Shown piece after piece: positions 27,970 to 36,491 of a stretch of 64,000 nt of DNA (its first letter is position 1; each line of letters begins with the position of its first letter). Below the pieces are notes generated by a model. The model was given only the letters and a program-made list of their open reading frames with translations, searched no databases and had not been told where the DNA came from. Where the stretch lies: contig NZ_CP025227.1 of NCBI RefSeq assembly GCF_004010955.1, forward strand, positions 124,001 to 188,000, written 5' to 3'. The translations under genes and the position numbers were made by a program. Source of the stretch: Actinomyces wuliandei (lineage in GTDB: Bacteria > Actinomycetota > Actinomycetes > Actinomycetales > Actinomycetaceae).

Positions 27970-28026
27970 GCGTAGTGCCGCGCCTTATCCCGTTCCAGGT
28001 AGGGGGAGCCCTCCGGGGCGGCACCC

Positions 28027-28965
28027 TCACGCGTACTGCCGCGCCACCCCCACGGCCTCGGCCCCGTAGCTGGCGCCAAAGAGGAAGGCGTGGATCATGA
28101 GCAGGTGCAGGGAGTGCAGGCCCACCCGCTCGCGCCACCCGGCCGCCAGCGGTGACACCTCGTGGTAGGCGGCGTAGAGCCGCTCCAGGTGCCTCTGCCC
28201 GAACACCCCCAGTGCCGCCAGGTCCGTCTCCGCGTGCGCCCCCTGGGCCATCGGGTCAATGAGGACGCCAACGACGTCGGGCACCTCCCCGTCGGTGTCC
28301 CGCTGGGTGCTGGCCCGGCCGGTTCCCGCCCCCAGTGGCCCCGCCCCGGCCTGCGGCGGCGCCCACTCCACGGTGTGGGACACCGGCACCCACAGCACGT
28401 TGCCGCACCACAGGTCCCCGTGGGTGCGCGCCACCGCCACCTCCTGGCCGCGATGCTGGGCACCGGCGCGCACCAGGGCGGGCTGGTCGGCGTCGAAGTC
28501 GCCGTCCACCAGCCGGGTGCACAGCCTCTCGATGACGCGGGCGCCCTGGGCGCTGACCGACCCGTTGTCCCTGGAGGCACCCAGGTAGGTCAGCACGCGG
28601 TCCTCAGCGTAGAACTCCCCCCAGCGGCGCTGCGCACCGGGGTCCTCGAACCGGCGCAGCCGGATGTCGCTGCGCCCCATCTGAGCCACCCCGTCCCACC
28701 CGGGCGGGGCCACACCGAAGGCGGGCGCCCCCGCCGCGTGCGTGACGGCCAGCGCCCGGCCAAAGGCCTCGGCCGCAGCCGCAGTGACCCTGGTCGTGGC
28801 CAGGCGCGGCTCCTCCAGCCAGCCGGGGCCGGTGGTGGCCGGGACCACGTGGGCGCCGCCGTCGGCCATGGCCTGGGCCAGCCACCACAGCCCCTGCGCC
28901 TCCAGGCGGGTGGAGACTGGGCCGTCGTCGTGCTTGCGGAACGTGTTGGGGGAGGGCGCTGTCAT
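28027..28965 (-). CDS. Fructosamine kinase family protein
   Basis: 312 aa from ATG 28965. Aminoglycoside phosphotransferase-like fold with the family signature ARTHGDLWCGNVLW (catalytic Asp) and GVLIDPMAQGAHAETDLA (metal-binding Asp). N-terminal KHDDGPVSTRLEAQGLWWLA fits the glycine-poor nucleotide lobe of fructosamine-3-kinase proteins, which phosphorylate ketoamine adducts on proteins or ribulosamines for deglycation. An Ala/Gly-rich insert sits at about residues 225-245. Cytosolic. Divergent from pheA with 86 bp between. Confidence 0.88.
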   Translation of the reverse strand: MTAPSPNTFRKHDDGPVSTRLEAQGLWWLAQAMADGGAHVVPATTGPGWLEEPRLATTRVTAAAAEAFGRALAVTHAAGAPAFGVAPPGWDGVAQMGRSDIRLRRFEDPGAQRRWGEFYAEDRVLTYLGASRDNGSVSAQGARVIERLCTRLVDGDFDADQPALVRAGAQHRGQEVAVARTHGDLWCGNVLWVPVSHTVEWAPPQAGAGPLGAGTGRASTQRDTDGEVPDVVGVLIDPMAQGAHAETDLAALGVFGQRHLERLYAAYHEVSPLAAGWRERVGLHSLHLLMIHAFLFGASYGAEAVGVARQYA

Positions 28966-29051
28966 AGGGCCAGCCTGCCAGGTGTGGTGCGGTGCCGCGC
29001 GCTCCCGGCCTACCGCGCCACCATCCCGCCCGGCCCCGATACCCTGTGCCC

Positions 29052-29999
29052 ATGCCCGATGCTGACACCCCCACCTGGTCCTTTCTCGGCCCGGCGGGCA
29101 CCTTCACCGAGATGGCCCTGCGCCAGGTCGCCCCCACTGGCGTGGTGCTCGACGCCTGCCAGGACGTGCCCACCGCCCTGGACCACGTCCGCTCCCGCCT
29201 GACCGAGGCCGCCGTCGTGCCTATCGAGAACTCGGTGGAGGGCGGGGTCAACGCCACCCTCGACAACCTCGTGGCCTCCACCCCCCTGGTCATCGCCGCC
29301 GAGGTGGCGGTGCCGGTCACCTTTGTCCTGGCGGGGCGGCCGGGCACGACCCTGGAGCAGGTGGCCGCCGTGTCCACCCACCCCCACGCCTGGGCGCAGT
29401 GCCGTGGCTGGGTGCGCCGCAACCTGCCGGAGGTCGCCTACGTGGCAGCCACCTCCACCTCGGCCCCGGCCCGTGCCCTGGCCGACCCGGACCAGGACCC
29501 CGGCTTCCAGGCGGTCCTGTGCAACCCGCTGGCCGCCCAGGACTACGGCCTGGAGGTCATCGCCGCAGGCGTGGCGGACAACCCCGACGCCGTCACCCGG
29601 TTCGTCAAGGTCACCCGCCCCGGGCGCGTGGGCCAGGTCACCGGGGCGGACAAGACCACCCTCATGGTCCAGCTCCCCCACGACCGCTCCGGCGCCCTGC
29701 TGGACATGCTGGAGCAGTTCAGCGCCCGGGGCGTCAACCTCTCGCGCATCGAGTCCCGGCCCGTGGGGGACTCCCTGGGCCGCTACCGCTTCTCCATCGA
29801 CGTCGAGGGGCACGTCCGCGAGGAGCGGGTGCAGGCCGCCCTCATCGGCCTGCACCGCACCTGTCCGGTGGTGCGGTTCCTGGGCTCCTACCCCCGCCTG
29901 GACGCCCGGCCGGTCGTGGTGCCCGCAGGCACCAGCGACAAGGACTTCATGGTGGCCCGCTCCTGGGTGGCCGATCTCCTGGAGGGCAGGGCGCTGTGA
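29052..29999 (+). CDS. pheA: Prephenate dehydratase
   Basis: 315 aa from ATG 29052. Catalytic domain: FLGPAGTFTEMAL, VVPIENSVEGGVNATLD, HPHAWAQC, and VTRF (the TRF catalytic motif) near residue 187. A C-terminal ACT domain (TTLMVQLPHDRSGALLDML, then LSRIESRPV and YRFSIDVEGH) gives feedback binding of phenylalanine. The enzyme converts prephenate to phenylpyruvate in phenylalanine synthesis. It is monofunctional (no chorismate mutase). The pheA-lipid kinase-serS order is common in Actinobacteria. An earlier in-frame ATG (28992) would overlap the promoter area and is not supported. Confidence 0.95.
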   Translation: MPDADTPTWSFLGPAGTFTEMALRQVAPTGVVLDACQDVPTALDHVRSRLTEAAVVPIENSVEGGVNATLDNLVASTPLVIAAEVAVPVTFVLAGRPGTTLEQVAAVSTHPHAWAQCRGWVRRNLPEVAYVAATSTSAPARALADPDQDPGFQAVLCNPLAAQDYGLEVIAAGVADNPDAVTRFVKVTRPGRVGQVTGADKTTLMVQLPHDRSGALLDMLEQFSARGVNLSRIESRPVGDSLGRYRFSIDVEGHVREERVQAALIGLHRTCPVVRFLGSYPRLDARPVVVPAGTSDKDFMVARSWVADLLEGRAL

Positions 30000-30122
30000 C
30001 GCCCGGGCCTGGCCGCAGGGGTCGGGGCAGTGCCGGGACCTCGGCCACCGGGTGTGCGGGCTCATCCAGGTTGGTGGCAAGGCGGTGGCGGGAACCTAGG
30101 TGCGCGGTCGGGTGACGTGGCG

Positions 30123-30458
30123 CTAGACGAGCCAGTCCCTCACCCAGCGAAGCGCCTCCTCCACGATGCTGCGCTCGACGACACCTATGCGCTCGACAAG
30201 CCTCTTGCGGGAGATCGTGCGCACCTGCTCAGTCATGGCGAAGGAGTCCTGCGGCAGTCTCCCACCACGAGGAATCCGCACGTGGTTCGGCCACCCTCGG
30301 TCGATGGAGGTCACCGGGACGGTCACGACAAGCGTTGTCACAGCCTCGTGGTAGTGGGCACCCGAGATGACGAGCACGGGGCGTCGCCCCGCCTGCTCAC
30401 GTCCGACCGACGAGTCCGAAGCCGCCCACCACAGCTCACCGGTGCGGGGTTGGGGCAT
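30123..30458 (-). CDS. MazF/PemK family toxin
   Basis: 111 aa from ATG 30458, whose A overlaps the antitoxin stop (TGATG), pointing to translational coupling; an in-frame GTG at 30467 would add 3 residues. Family features: GELWWAASDSSVGREQAGRRPVLVIS (start of the SH3-like barrel with the catalytic Arg/Ser area), VVTVPVTS, HVRIP, and DSFAMTEQVRTISRKRLVERIG with the conserved Gln-Val-Arg-Thr. MazF toxins are ribonucleases that cut mRNA or tRNA at short sequences. It is second in a two-gene operon. Confidence 0.87.
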   Translation of the reverse strand: MPQPRTGELWWAASDSSVGREQAGRRPVLVISGAHYHEAVTTLVVTVPVTSIDRGWPNHVRIPRGGRLPQDSFAMTEQVRTISRKRLVERIGVVERSIVEEALRWVRDWLV

Positions 30459-30682
30459 CAGCTCCACGCGTCTGACTCCCAGTCCGCGAGCTCGGCGAGG
30501 TAGGCCTCGTCCGGCGGGTTGGCCTCCATGGCTGCCTTGAGGTCGGCAAAACGCAGCTCGCGCTCCGCAGCCTCAGTCATCGTACGGATGGCGACGTCCA
30601 TGGTCACGCCCTGGCGCTTAGCGAGCGCGAGGACTGCGTCGCGGGTACTGGTCTCGACCTTGATCGTCGTCGCCCTAGTCAT
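30458..30682 (-). CDS. Antitoxin of the MazEF-type pair
   Basis: 74 aa from ATG 30682. N-terminus TTIKVETSTRDAVLALAKRQGVTMDVAIRTM looks like a ribbon-helix-helix DNA-binding fold; the rest is acidic and helical (FADLKAAMEANPPDEAYLAELADWESDAWS), suited to wrap the toxin. It precedes the toxin gene and overlaps it by one base, the usual antitoxin-first order. Likely autorepressor with the toxin as co-repressor. Confidence 0.82.
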   Translation of the reverse strand: MTRATTIKVETSTRDAVLALAKRQGVTMDVAIRTMTEAAERELRFADLKAAMEANPPDEAYLAELADWESDAWS

Positions 30683-30814
30683 AGTTCTAGCATGCCCGAC
30701 AGGGATACTTCTCGCCATGGCTGTTGCAGCAGACCTTCTCTCCCCGGCCACCGAGCACGTGAGAGCGGCTGAGGCGCGACATGACCACAGCCTGTGCCGA
30801 GCGTCCACCTGTCA

Positions 30815-30922
30815 GGGACACGTCCAGGGGACGCCGCCAGCACGCCGGGCCAGGAGGAGCACACAGAGGTCTAGAGGTCTAAAGAACACAGAGGTCTAGG
30901 GGTCGAGGGACACGTCCAGGGG
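30815..30922. repeat. Short direct repeats upstream of the mazEF-type operon
   Basis: GGGACACGTCCAGGGG occurs at 30815-30830 and 30907-30922, and between them ACACAGAGGTCTAG occurs at 30861-30874 and 30886-30899 (25 bp apart). The region is about 130-240 bp upstream of the antitoxin start and downstream of the lipid kinase gene. No gene is present. These could be regulatory repeats or slippage products. Confidence 0.6.
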
Positions 30923-30931
30923 CGCGAGACC

Positions 30932-32182
30932 CTAAGGGCGTCGGATGAGCAGCGCGCCGTGGGCCAGCCTCACCCGCACGCCCCGGGTCGGCGGCAGGAG
31001 GTCCCCGTCAACCTCCACCAGCATCGGGGTGCTCACGCGTACGGCGATGTCGCTGCCCTGGCGTCGCACGACGCGCCCGGTGGCGCGCGTGGGGTTGGCG
31101 TAGGTGGCCGCGCGCGGCGGGAGGACCTGCCGGGCCAGCGAGCTCCAGCCCAGCACGCCGCCGACCGTGTCGATGGCGGCCACGTCCAGCAGGCCGTCGT
31201 CGGGGCGGGTGTCGCGCAGCAGCGTGATCCCTGCTGGCAGCATGCCGCCGTTGGCGATGAGCAGGGTGCGGGCGGTGAACCTCTCCACCGACCCCCCGGC
31301 GCCGGGGCTGCCGAGGCTGAGGACCAGGTCCATACGGGGGAAGCGCAGGTTCTCCACTGCGGCCAGGGCGTAGGCCCCCCAGCCGATCCGGGCCTTGAGG
31401 CCGGGGCGGGTGGAGGCGACCAGCCCGGCGTCGAAGCCGATCCCCGACACCACCATGCAGGCGTGCTCCCGCCCCAGGGAGGGGCGCGCCCACCCCCCGG
31501 GGGGCTGGGCAGGGACGACGGCGGTGGCGGCTGCGTCGGCGCCGGGGGCCGTACCGTTGGCGCGGCGGCTGCTGTCGTGGATGAAGGCGCTGGTCTGCTC
31601 CGGTACGCCGTTGGCCGTACTGGCCTGTGGGGCCTGAGTCTCCCGCCGGGCGGTCAGCGCGCTCAGGGCGCCGCCCGAGCCCGCCGGGGCGGGCGAGTGC
31701 GTGCTGCTGCTCATACCGGGTAGGACCGGGTCGGCGGGAGGGTGGTATGGGTGGCTACCTGGCTCGTCGGCCGGGTCGGTGCGCACCCAGGCGAGGTCCG
31801 TGGGCCGCGACGTCCCGTTCGCGACCAGGTGGGCCGCCGCCGACAGGTCGCCGACCGGCAGGCGCAGGTTGCGGGCCGCGAGGTTGGCGGTGCCCGTGGG
31901 CAGGATCCCCATCTCGACGCCGGTGCCCGCCAGCCCGGCTGCCACGGAGCGCACGGTCCCGTCCCCCCCGGCGGCTACGACGAGGGCGGCCCCCGACGCG
32001 ACGGCCAGCCGTGCCTGGGTGGCCCCGGTCTCCGAGGTGGTCGTCTCCAGCCAGACCGGGGTCCGGTACCCTGCCTCGCGCAGGGTGGCGTCCAGGAGGT
32101 CCCGGGCCGCGCCGGTGACCTTCTGCTTGGAGGGATTGGCCACCACGCAGGCGAGGGGGGCTGCGCGGGCTCCTGCGTCCAT
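30932..32182 (-). CDS. Diacylglycerol/lipid kinase family protein
   Basis: 416 aa from ATG 32182. The catalytic DAGK domain shows VVANPSKQK at the start, VVAAGGDGTVRSVAAGLAGTGVEMGILPTGTANLAARNL (GGDGT nucleotide loop and substrate segment), and in the second half GIGFDAGLVA, LLIANGGMLPAGI and DDGLLDVAAID. Between the two halves lies a Pro/Ser/Ala-rich insert (about residues 140-235) absent in typical ~300-aa members. Such enzymes phosphorylate diacylglycerol, ceramide or related lipids and join the membrane peripherally. Homologues sit between pheA and serS in many actinobacteria, as here. Confidence 0.86.
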   Translation of the reverse strand: MDAGARAAPLACVVANPSKQKVTGAARDLLDATLREAGYRTPVWLETTTSETGATQARLAVASGAALVVAAGGDGTVRSVAAGLAGTGVEMGILPTGTANLAARNLRLPVGDLSAAAHLVANGTSRPTDLAWVRTDPADEPGSHPYHPPADPVLPGMSSSTHSPAPAGSGGALSALTARRETQAPQASTANGVPEQTSAFIHDSSRRANGTAPGADAAATAVVPAQPPGGWARPSLGREHACMVVSGIGFDAGLVASTRPGLKARIGWGAYALAAVENLRFPRMDLVLSLGSPGAGGSVERFTARTLLIANGGMLPAGITLLRDTRPDDGLLDVAAIDTVGGVLGWSSLARQVLPPRAATYANPTRATGRVVRRQGSDIAVRVSTPMLVEVDGDLLPPTRGVRVRLAHGALLIRRP

Positions 32183-32233
32183 GGGGGCAGGCTACACAGG
32201 AGTCCCGGTTCCGGGCGCAGTATGATGTGGGCC

Positions 32234-32839
32234 ATGGCTGACACGTCTGGCGCCCGGGCTCGTCGCGCCCTTGTCGTCGTTGACGTCCAGCCCACCTTCT
32301 GCGAGGGGGGAGCCCTGGCCGTGCCGGGGGGCGACGCCGTGGCCCACCGTATCGCCGCCTACGTCGCTGCCGCGAGGGACGGTTACAGCCTGGTGGTCAC
32401 CACCCAGGACTGGCACATCGACCCCGGCGACCACTTCTCCGCCGACCCGGACTATGTCGACACCTGGCCCCCGCACGGGGTGGCCGGGACCCCGCAGGCC
32501 CGCCTGCACCCGGCGCTGTCGGGGCTGCGGGCTGACGCGGCGCTGCGCAAGGGGCAGTACTCGGCCGCCTACTCCGGGTTTGAGGGGGTCGCTGACGACG
32601 GGGCCGACCTGGACACCCTGCTCAGGGGGCCCGGTGTGGAGGTGGTCGACGTGGTCGGCCTGGCGCAGTCGCACTGCGTGAAGGAGACCGCCCTGGACGG
32701 GGTCGCCCGGGGCTACCGGGTGCGGGTCCTCACCGACCTGACCGAGCCGGTAAGTCCCGGGCTGGGTCGGGCCGCCCGCAAGGTGATGGCTGCCGCAGGG
32801 GTCGAGCTGGTGAGGTCGGGCACGGTGCTACGCGCCTAG
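32234..32839 (+). CDS. pncA: Nicotinamidase (isochorismatase family)
   Basis: 201 aa from ATG 32234 (ATG 32225 is an alternative). Triad segments are all present: Asp in LVVVDVQPTFCEGGAL, Lys in LRKGQYSAAYSGF, Cys in VVGLAQSHCVKETALDG. The metal site is TTQDWHIDPGDHFS (Asp-x-His plus His). It converts nicotinamide to nicotinate for NAD recycling. A TATGAT box at 32221-32226 lies about 7 bp before ATG 32234 and no ribosome site is visible, so leaderless expression is likely. It is divergent from the lipid kinase. Confidence 0.9.
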   Translation: MADTSGARARRALVVVDVQPTFCEGGALAVPGGDAVAHRIAAYVAAARDGYSLVVTTQDWHIDPGDHFSADPDYVDTWPPHGVAGTPQARLHPALSGLRADAALRKGQYSAAYSGFEGVADDGADLDTLLRGPGVEVVDVVGLAQSHCVKETALDGVARGYRVRVLTDLTEPVSPGLGRAARKVMAAAGVELVRSGTVLRA

Positions 32840-32914
32840 CTGCTCCCGGCCTGTGTGGGTGGGCGGGCCGTGCCTACTAGGCGGGCTGGGGGCTGGACAG
32901 CAGGTCTGTGCGGG

Positions 32915-33880
32915 CTAGGCGGCCTGTGCGGGCTGTGGTACCTGGCCAGGCCGCACAGGCAGGCCCGCCTGGGTGGCCAAGGTGGAGATCAGCTCAGCCA
33001 GGCGCGCGAAGTCCGGACCGCGGGAGGAGGAGCTGCGGTACACCAGGCACAGCTGGCGTGTTGGCACGGCTCCGGCCTTGTCGGGGGCGAACTGGGCCAC
33101 GGCGTAGTCCTCCTGGGACCCCAGCATGCGCAGGGCGCCCTCCGGGACGACGGTGGCACCCGTGCCGTGGGTGACCATATGGATGACGGTGGACAGGGTG
33201 GTTGCCACGGCCACCGGGGGCTGGGTCCCGTAGGACTGGCACAGCGCCAAGGCCTGGTCGCGCAGGCAGTTGCGCTCGTCCAGCATGAGGAGGGGGTGGT
33301 CGTCGAGCTCGCGGGCGCTTAGGTCGGTGCGGTCTGCCCAGGGGTGATCTCTGGCCGTGAGCACCACCAGTGGCTCGTCGAACATAGGGATGGCCGTGAT
33401 GCGCTGGACCTCTGAGGCGAGAGTGATGATGGCGGCGTCCAGGCGTCCCTGGTTGAGCAGCTCCAGGATGTCGCTGGTGACCATCTCACGTAGCTCGAGC
33501 TCCATCTGGGGCAGCTGGTCGGCCAGGCCGTCCATGAGCACTGGGGCCAGGTAGGGGGCGATCGTGGGGATGATCCCCAGGCGCATGGAGCCGGTCAGGA
33601 CCGCGCCCTGGCTGGTGGCGGCGTCGTTGAAGGCCTCTGCCGCGAGCACGGCCTCCCGTGCGAAGGGCAGGAGAGTCTCGCCCAGCGACGTCACCAGCAC
33701 GCGTCGGGTGGTGCGTTCCACGAGCTCGCCGCCGACCCGCTTCTCCAGTGCGGTGATGGCCTGGGAGAGGCTGGGCTGGCTGACGTTGAGGGTGGAGGCT
33801 GCCTCACCGAAGTGCTGGTGGTCGCACAGTGCGACGAAGGCCCTCAACTGTGAGAAAGAGGGGAGAGCAGAGGTAGGCAT
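32915..33880 (-). CDS. oxyR: OxyR-type LysR peroxide sensor
   Basis: 321 aa from ATG 33880; the frame is open further upstream but AGGAC supports this start. N-terminal HTH: SFSQLRAFVALCDHQHFGEAASTLNVSQPSLSQAITALEKRVG. The effector domain keeps the OxyR redox pair in LLMLDERNCLRDQALALC: Cys205 and Cys214, with the same spacing as Cys199/Cys208 in E. coli OxyR, so peroxide-driven disulfide switching is expected. Its target genes (catalase, peroxiredoxin) are not in the window. Upstream is a palindrome at 34060. Confidence 0.9.
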   Translation of the reverse strand: MPTSALPSFSQLRAFVALCDHQHFGEAASTLNVSQPSLSQAITALEKRVGGELVERTTRRVLVTSLGETLLPFAREAVLAAEAFNDAATSQGAVLTGSMRLGIIPTIAPYLAPVLMDGLADQLPQMELELREMVTSDILELLNQGRLDAAIITLASEVQRITAIPMFDEPLVVLTARDHPWADRTDLSARELDDHPLLMLDERNCLRDQALALCQSYGTQPPVAVATTLSTVIHMVTHGTGATVVPEGALRMLGSQEDYAVAQFAPDKAGAVPTRQLCLVYRSSSSRGPDFARLAELISTLATQAGLPVRPGQVPQPAQAA

Positions 33881-34059
33881 TGAGAGTACGTCCTGTTGTC
33901 GCGGAAGAGGGTCTGGAAGGGCGGAAGAGCCTGGTGGCCGGGTTGGTGGTTGAGCGAGTGGGTACGGGTGAGTGAGAAGTGAAGCTGAAGGAGGTCGGAG
34001 GTTCTTCTTACAGGAGAGCACTATAGGGTACGCCCAACCAATAGCGTCACTTTCACAGG

Positions 34060-34078
34060 TGATATGAGGCTCGTATCA
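34060..34078. promoter_or_regulatory. Near-perfect palindrome between oxyR and serS
   Basis: TGATATGAGGCTCGTATCA: a 19-bp dyad with one mismatched pair and a central G. It lies 90 bp before serS and 180 bp before oxyR. The spacing does not match the four-part OxyR consensus (ATAG-N7-CTAT). Could be a site for another dimeric regulator. Confidence 0.45.
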
Positions 34079-34168
34079 TCATCGACCCGTCGTCTGTGCC
34101 GTTCCCGCAGCCCCGGGGCCTGAGGGGACGACGCGCGGACCGAGGGCGGCTCTGGCTACACTCGCTCC

Positions 34169-35449
34169 ATGATCGACCTGCGCGCGCTTCGCGAGAACCC
34201 TGAGCCCTTCCGTGCCAGCCAGCGTGCCCGTGGTGCTGACGCCGGGCTCGTGGACCAGGTTCTGGCGGCTGATGAGGCGCGTCGGCAGGCCCTGGGGGCT
34301 TTTGAGAGGCTGCGTGCGGAGCAGAAGACCGTCTCCCGCTCCGTGGGCAAGGCCGCACCGCAGGAGCGTCAGGAGGTTCTGGCCCGGGCCAGGGCGCTCG
34401 CGGAGCAGGTCAAGGAGGCTGAGGCGGCCTCCAGCGGGGCCGCTGCCAGGCTGGAGGAGCTGGCCCTCCAGCTGCCCAACCTCATTGCCGGGGCACCCAG
34501 TGGGGGGGAGGAGGACTTCGTCGTCCTGCGGCATGAGGGGGGTCGGCCCCGTGACTTCGCCGCCGAGGGCTTCCAGCCCGTGGACCACCTGGCCCTGGGT
34601 GAGGGGCTGGACATGATTGACACCCGCCGTGGGGCCAAGGTCTCCGGCTCGCGCTTCTACTTCCTCAAGGGCTGGGGCATGCGCCTGGAGCTGGCCTTGA
34701 TGACGGCCGCCCTGGACCGGGCGCTGGCTCACGGCTTCACCCCCATGACCACCCCGACGCTGGTGACTCCCCAGGTCATGGGGGGCACAGGCTTCCTGGG
34801 TGCCCACAGCGACGAGATCTACTACCTTCCCGCTGACGACCTCTACCTCACCGGGACCTCGGAGGTGGCGCTGGCCGGCTACCACACCGACGAGATCCTG
34901 GACCTGGCCAGCGGCCCGCGGCGCTACATGGGCTGGTCCACCTGCTACCGGCGTGAGGCCGGGGCCGCAGGCAAGGACACCCGGGGCATCATCCGGGTCC
35001 ACCAGTTCAACAAGGCGGAGATGTTCTCCTACTGCCGTCCTGAGGAGGCGGAGCAGGAGCACCAGCGGCTGCTGACCATGGAGGAGGAGATGCTCGCCCT
35101 GGTGGACCTGCCCTACCGCGTCATTGACACCGCTGCGGGCGACCTGGGCTCCTCGGCGGCCCGCAAGTTTGACTGCGAGGCCTGGCTGCCCACCCAGGAG
35201 AGGTGGATGGAGGTCACCTCCACCTCCAACTGCACCACCTTCCAGGCTCGGCGGTTGGCCGTGCGCGAGCGCCGCGAGGGCGGCACCGCCCCTGTGGCCA
35301 CGCTCAACGGGACACTGGCGACCACCCGGTGGCTGGTCGCGATCCTGGAGAACCACCAGCAGGCGGACGGGTCCGTGCGCGTACCCGAGGGGCTGCGCCC
35401 CTACCTGGGCGGTCGTGAGGTCATCGAGCCCGCTGGTGCCCAGGCCTGA
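34169..35449 (+). CDS. serS: Seryl-tRNA synthetase
   Basis: 426 aa, normal length. N-terminal tRNA-binding coiled coil ([22 protein letters not shown], continuing to about residue 105). Class II core: motif 1 [21 protein letters not shown], motif 2 [21 protein letters not shown] and [10 protein letters not shown], motif 3 [19 protein letters not shown]; the Ser-binding [10 protein letters not shown] is present. It charges tRNA-Ser; two tRNA-Ser genes lie about 4.5 kb downstream. ATG follows shortly after the divergent-type region with oxyR. Confidence 0.97.
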   Translation: MIDLRALRENPEPFRASQRARGADAGLVDQVLAADEARRQALGAFERLRAEQKTVSRSVGKAAPQERQEVLARARALAEQVKEAEAASSGAAARLEELALQLPNLIAGAPSGGEEDFVVLRHEGGRPRDFAAEGFQPVDHLALGEGLDMIDTRRGAKVSGSRFYFLKGWGMRLELALMTAALDRALAHGFTPMTTPTLVTPQVMGGTGFLGAHSDEIYYLPADDLYLTGTSEVALAGYHTDEILDLASGPRRYMGWSTCYRREAGAAGKDTRGIIRVHQFNKAEMFSYCRPEEAEQEHQRLLTMEEEMLALVDLPYRVIDTAAGDLGSSAARKFDCEAWLPTQERWMEVTSTSNCTTFQARRLAVRERREGGTAPVATLNGTLATTRWLVAILENHQQADGSVRVPEGLRPYLGGREVIEPAGAQA

Positions 35450-35463
35450 GGCGGCTGCTCACT

Positions 35464-36486
35464 GTGCCTGCCGCCTCCTCCGCCACACCGCCTGCTGCCT
35501 CGCCCGCCATGCCGTCCGTCACCCGCCCCTCCGACCCGCCCCTGTGCCTGGGCGGCGCTGAGGACGTCCCGGGGCGTGGCGTGCACCGGCCCCTGGACCA
35601 CGAGGAGTACCACACGCTGGTCCAGGAGAGGGTGCGGGACCTGGACCGCCTGCACCAGTCAGGTGGAGTCAGCCTCGTACCTGACCCGCGCACCGTCGTC
35701 GCCCTGGACGTGGACGGCACCGTGCTGGACATGGACGGGAGGGTCTCCGAGCGGGTCATGGCCTCTGTCGCCCGCCTGCGCTCCTACGACGTCACGGTGG
35801 TGATCTCGACCGGGCGCGGGGTCCAGGCGGCCATGCCTGTGGCCCGTCATATGGGTCTGGTCAGCGGCTGGATGGTGTGTGCCAACGGTGCGCTCACCCT
35901 GCGCCTGGACCCTGACGCCCCCGGCGGCTACGAGGTCGTCAGCTCCTGGACCTTCGACCCCACCGCCGCGATCCACACCCTCCTGGAGGCCGTCCCGGAC
36001 GGGATCGTCGCCGTGGAGGACCCCGGGGCGGGGTTCAAGGTCTCCCGCCCCTTCCCCGATGGGGAGCTGATTGAGGACTACGAGGTGGTCAGCGTCGCCG
36101 ACCTGTGCTCCACCCCGGTGACCCGGGTGGTCCTGCGTGCCCCGGGCATGCCGGTGGACCGCTTCTCCGCCCTGGTTCGTGGCTCCGGCCTGCACTCGGT
36201 GGAGTACGCCGTCGGCTGGACGGCCTGGCTGGACGTGGCGCCGCAGGGCGTGACCAAGGCGAGGGCGCTGGAGGACCTGGTGCAGCGGCTGGGCACGGAC
36301 GCCTCTCACGCCCTGGCCGTGGGGGACGGCTCCAACGACGTGGAGATGCTCGAGTGGGCCGGGGCGGGAGTCGTCATGGGCAGTGCCCCGCAGTGGGTGC
36401 GCGACCGGGGCGACATCGTGACGGAGCCCGTGTGGCGGGACGGCTGCGCGGCCGCCCTGGACGCCATGGTTGAGCGAGTGAGGTAG
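35464..36486 (+). CDS. HAD superfamily hydrolase (Cof/IIB type)
   Basis: 340 aa from GTG 35464, 14 bp after serS. About 75 N-terminal residues are Pro/Ala/Ser-rich and then charged, beyond the normal HAD start. Motif I VVALDVDGTVLDMDG, motif II VVISTGRG, Lys in GVTKARAL and motif IV AVGDGSNDVEMLEWAGAGVVMG define a Cof-type sugar-phosphate or nucleotide phosphatase with a C2b cap. Substrate unknown. Likely in one operon with serS and with the lipoprotein that starts 5 bp after it. Confidence 0.88.
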   Translation: MPAASSATPPAASPAMPSVTRPSDPPLCLGGAEDVPGRGVHRPLDHEEYHTLVQERVRDLDRLHQSGGVSLVPDPRTVVALDVDGTVLDMDGRVSERVMASVARLRSYDVTVVISTGRGVQAAMPVARHMGLVSGWMVCANGALTLRLDPDAPGGYEVVSSWTFDPTAAIHTLLEAVPDGIVAVEDPGAGFKVSRPFPDGELIEDYEVVSVADLCSTPVTRVVLRAPGMPVDRFSALVRGSGLHSVEYAVGWTAWLDVAPQGVTKARALEDLVQRLGTDASHALAVGDGSNDVEMLEWAGAGVVMGSAPQWVRDRGDIVTEPVWRDGCAAALDAMVERVR

Positions 36487-36491
36487 GACGT

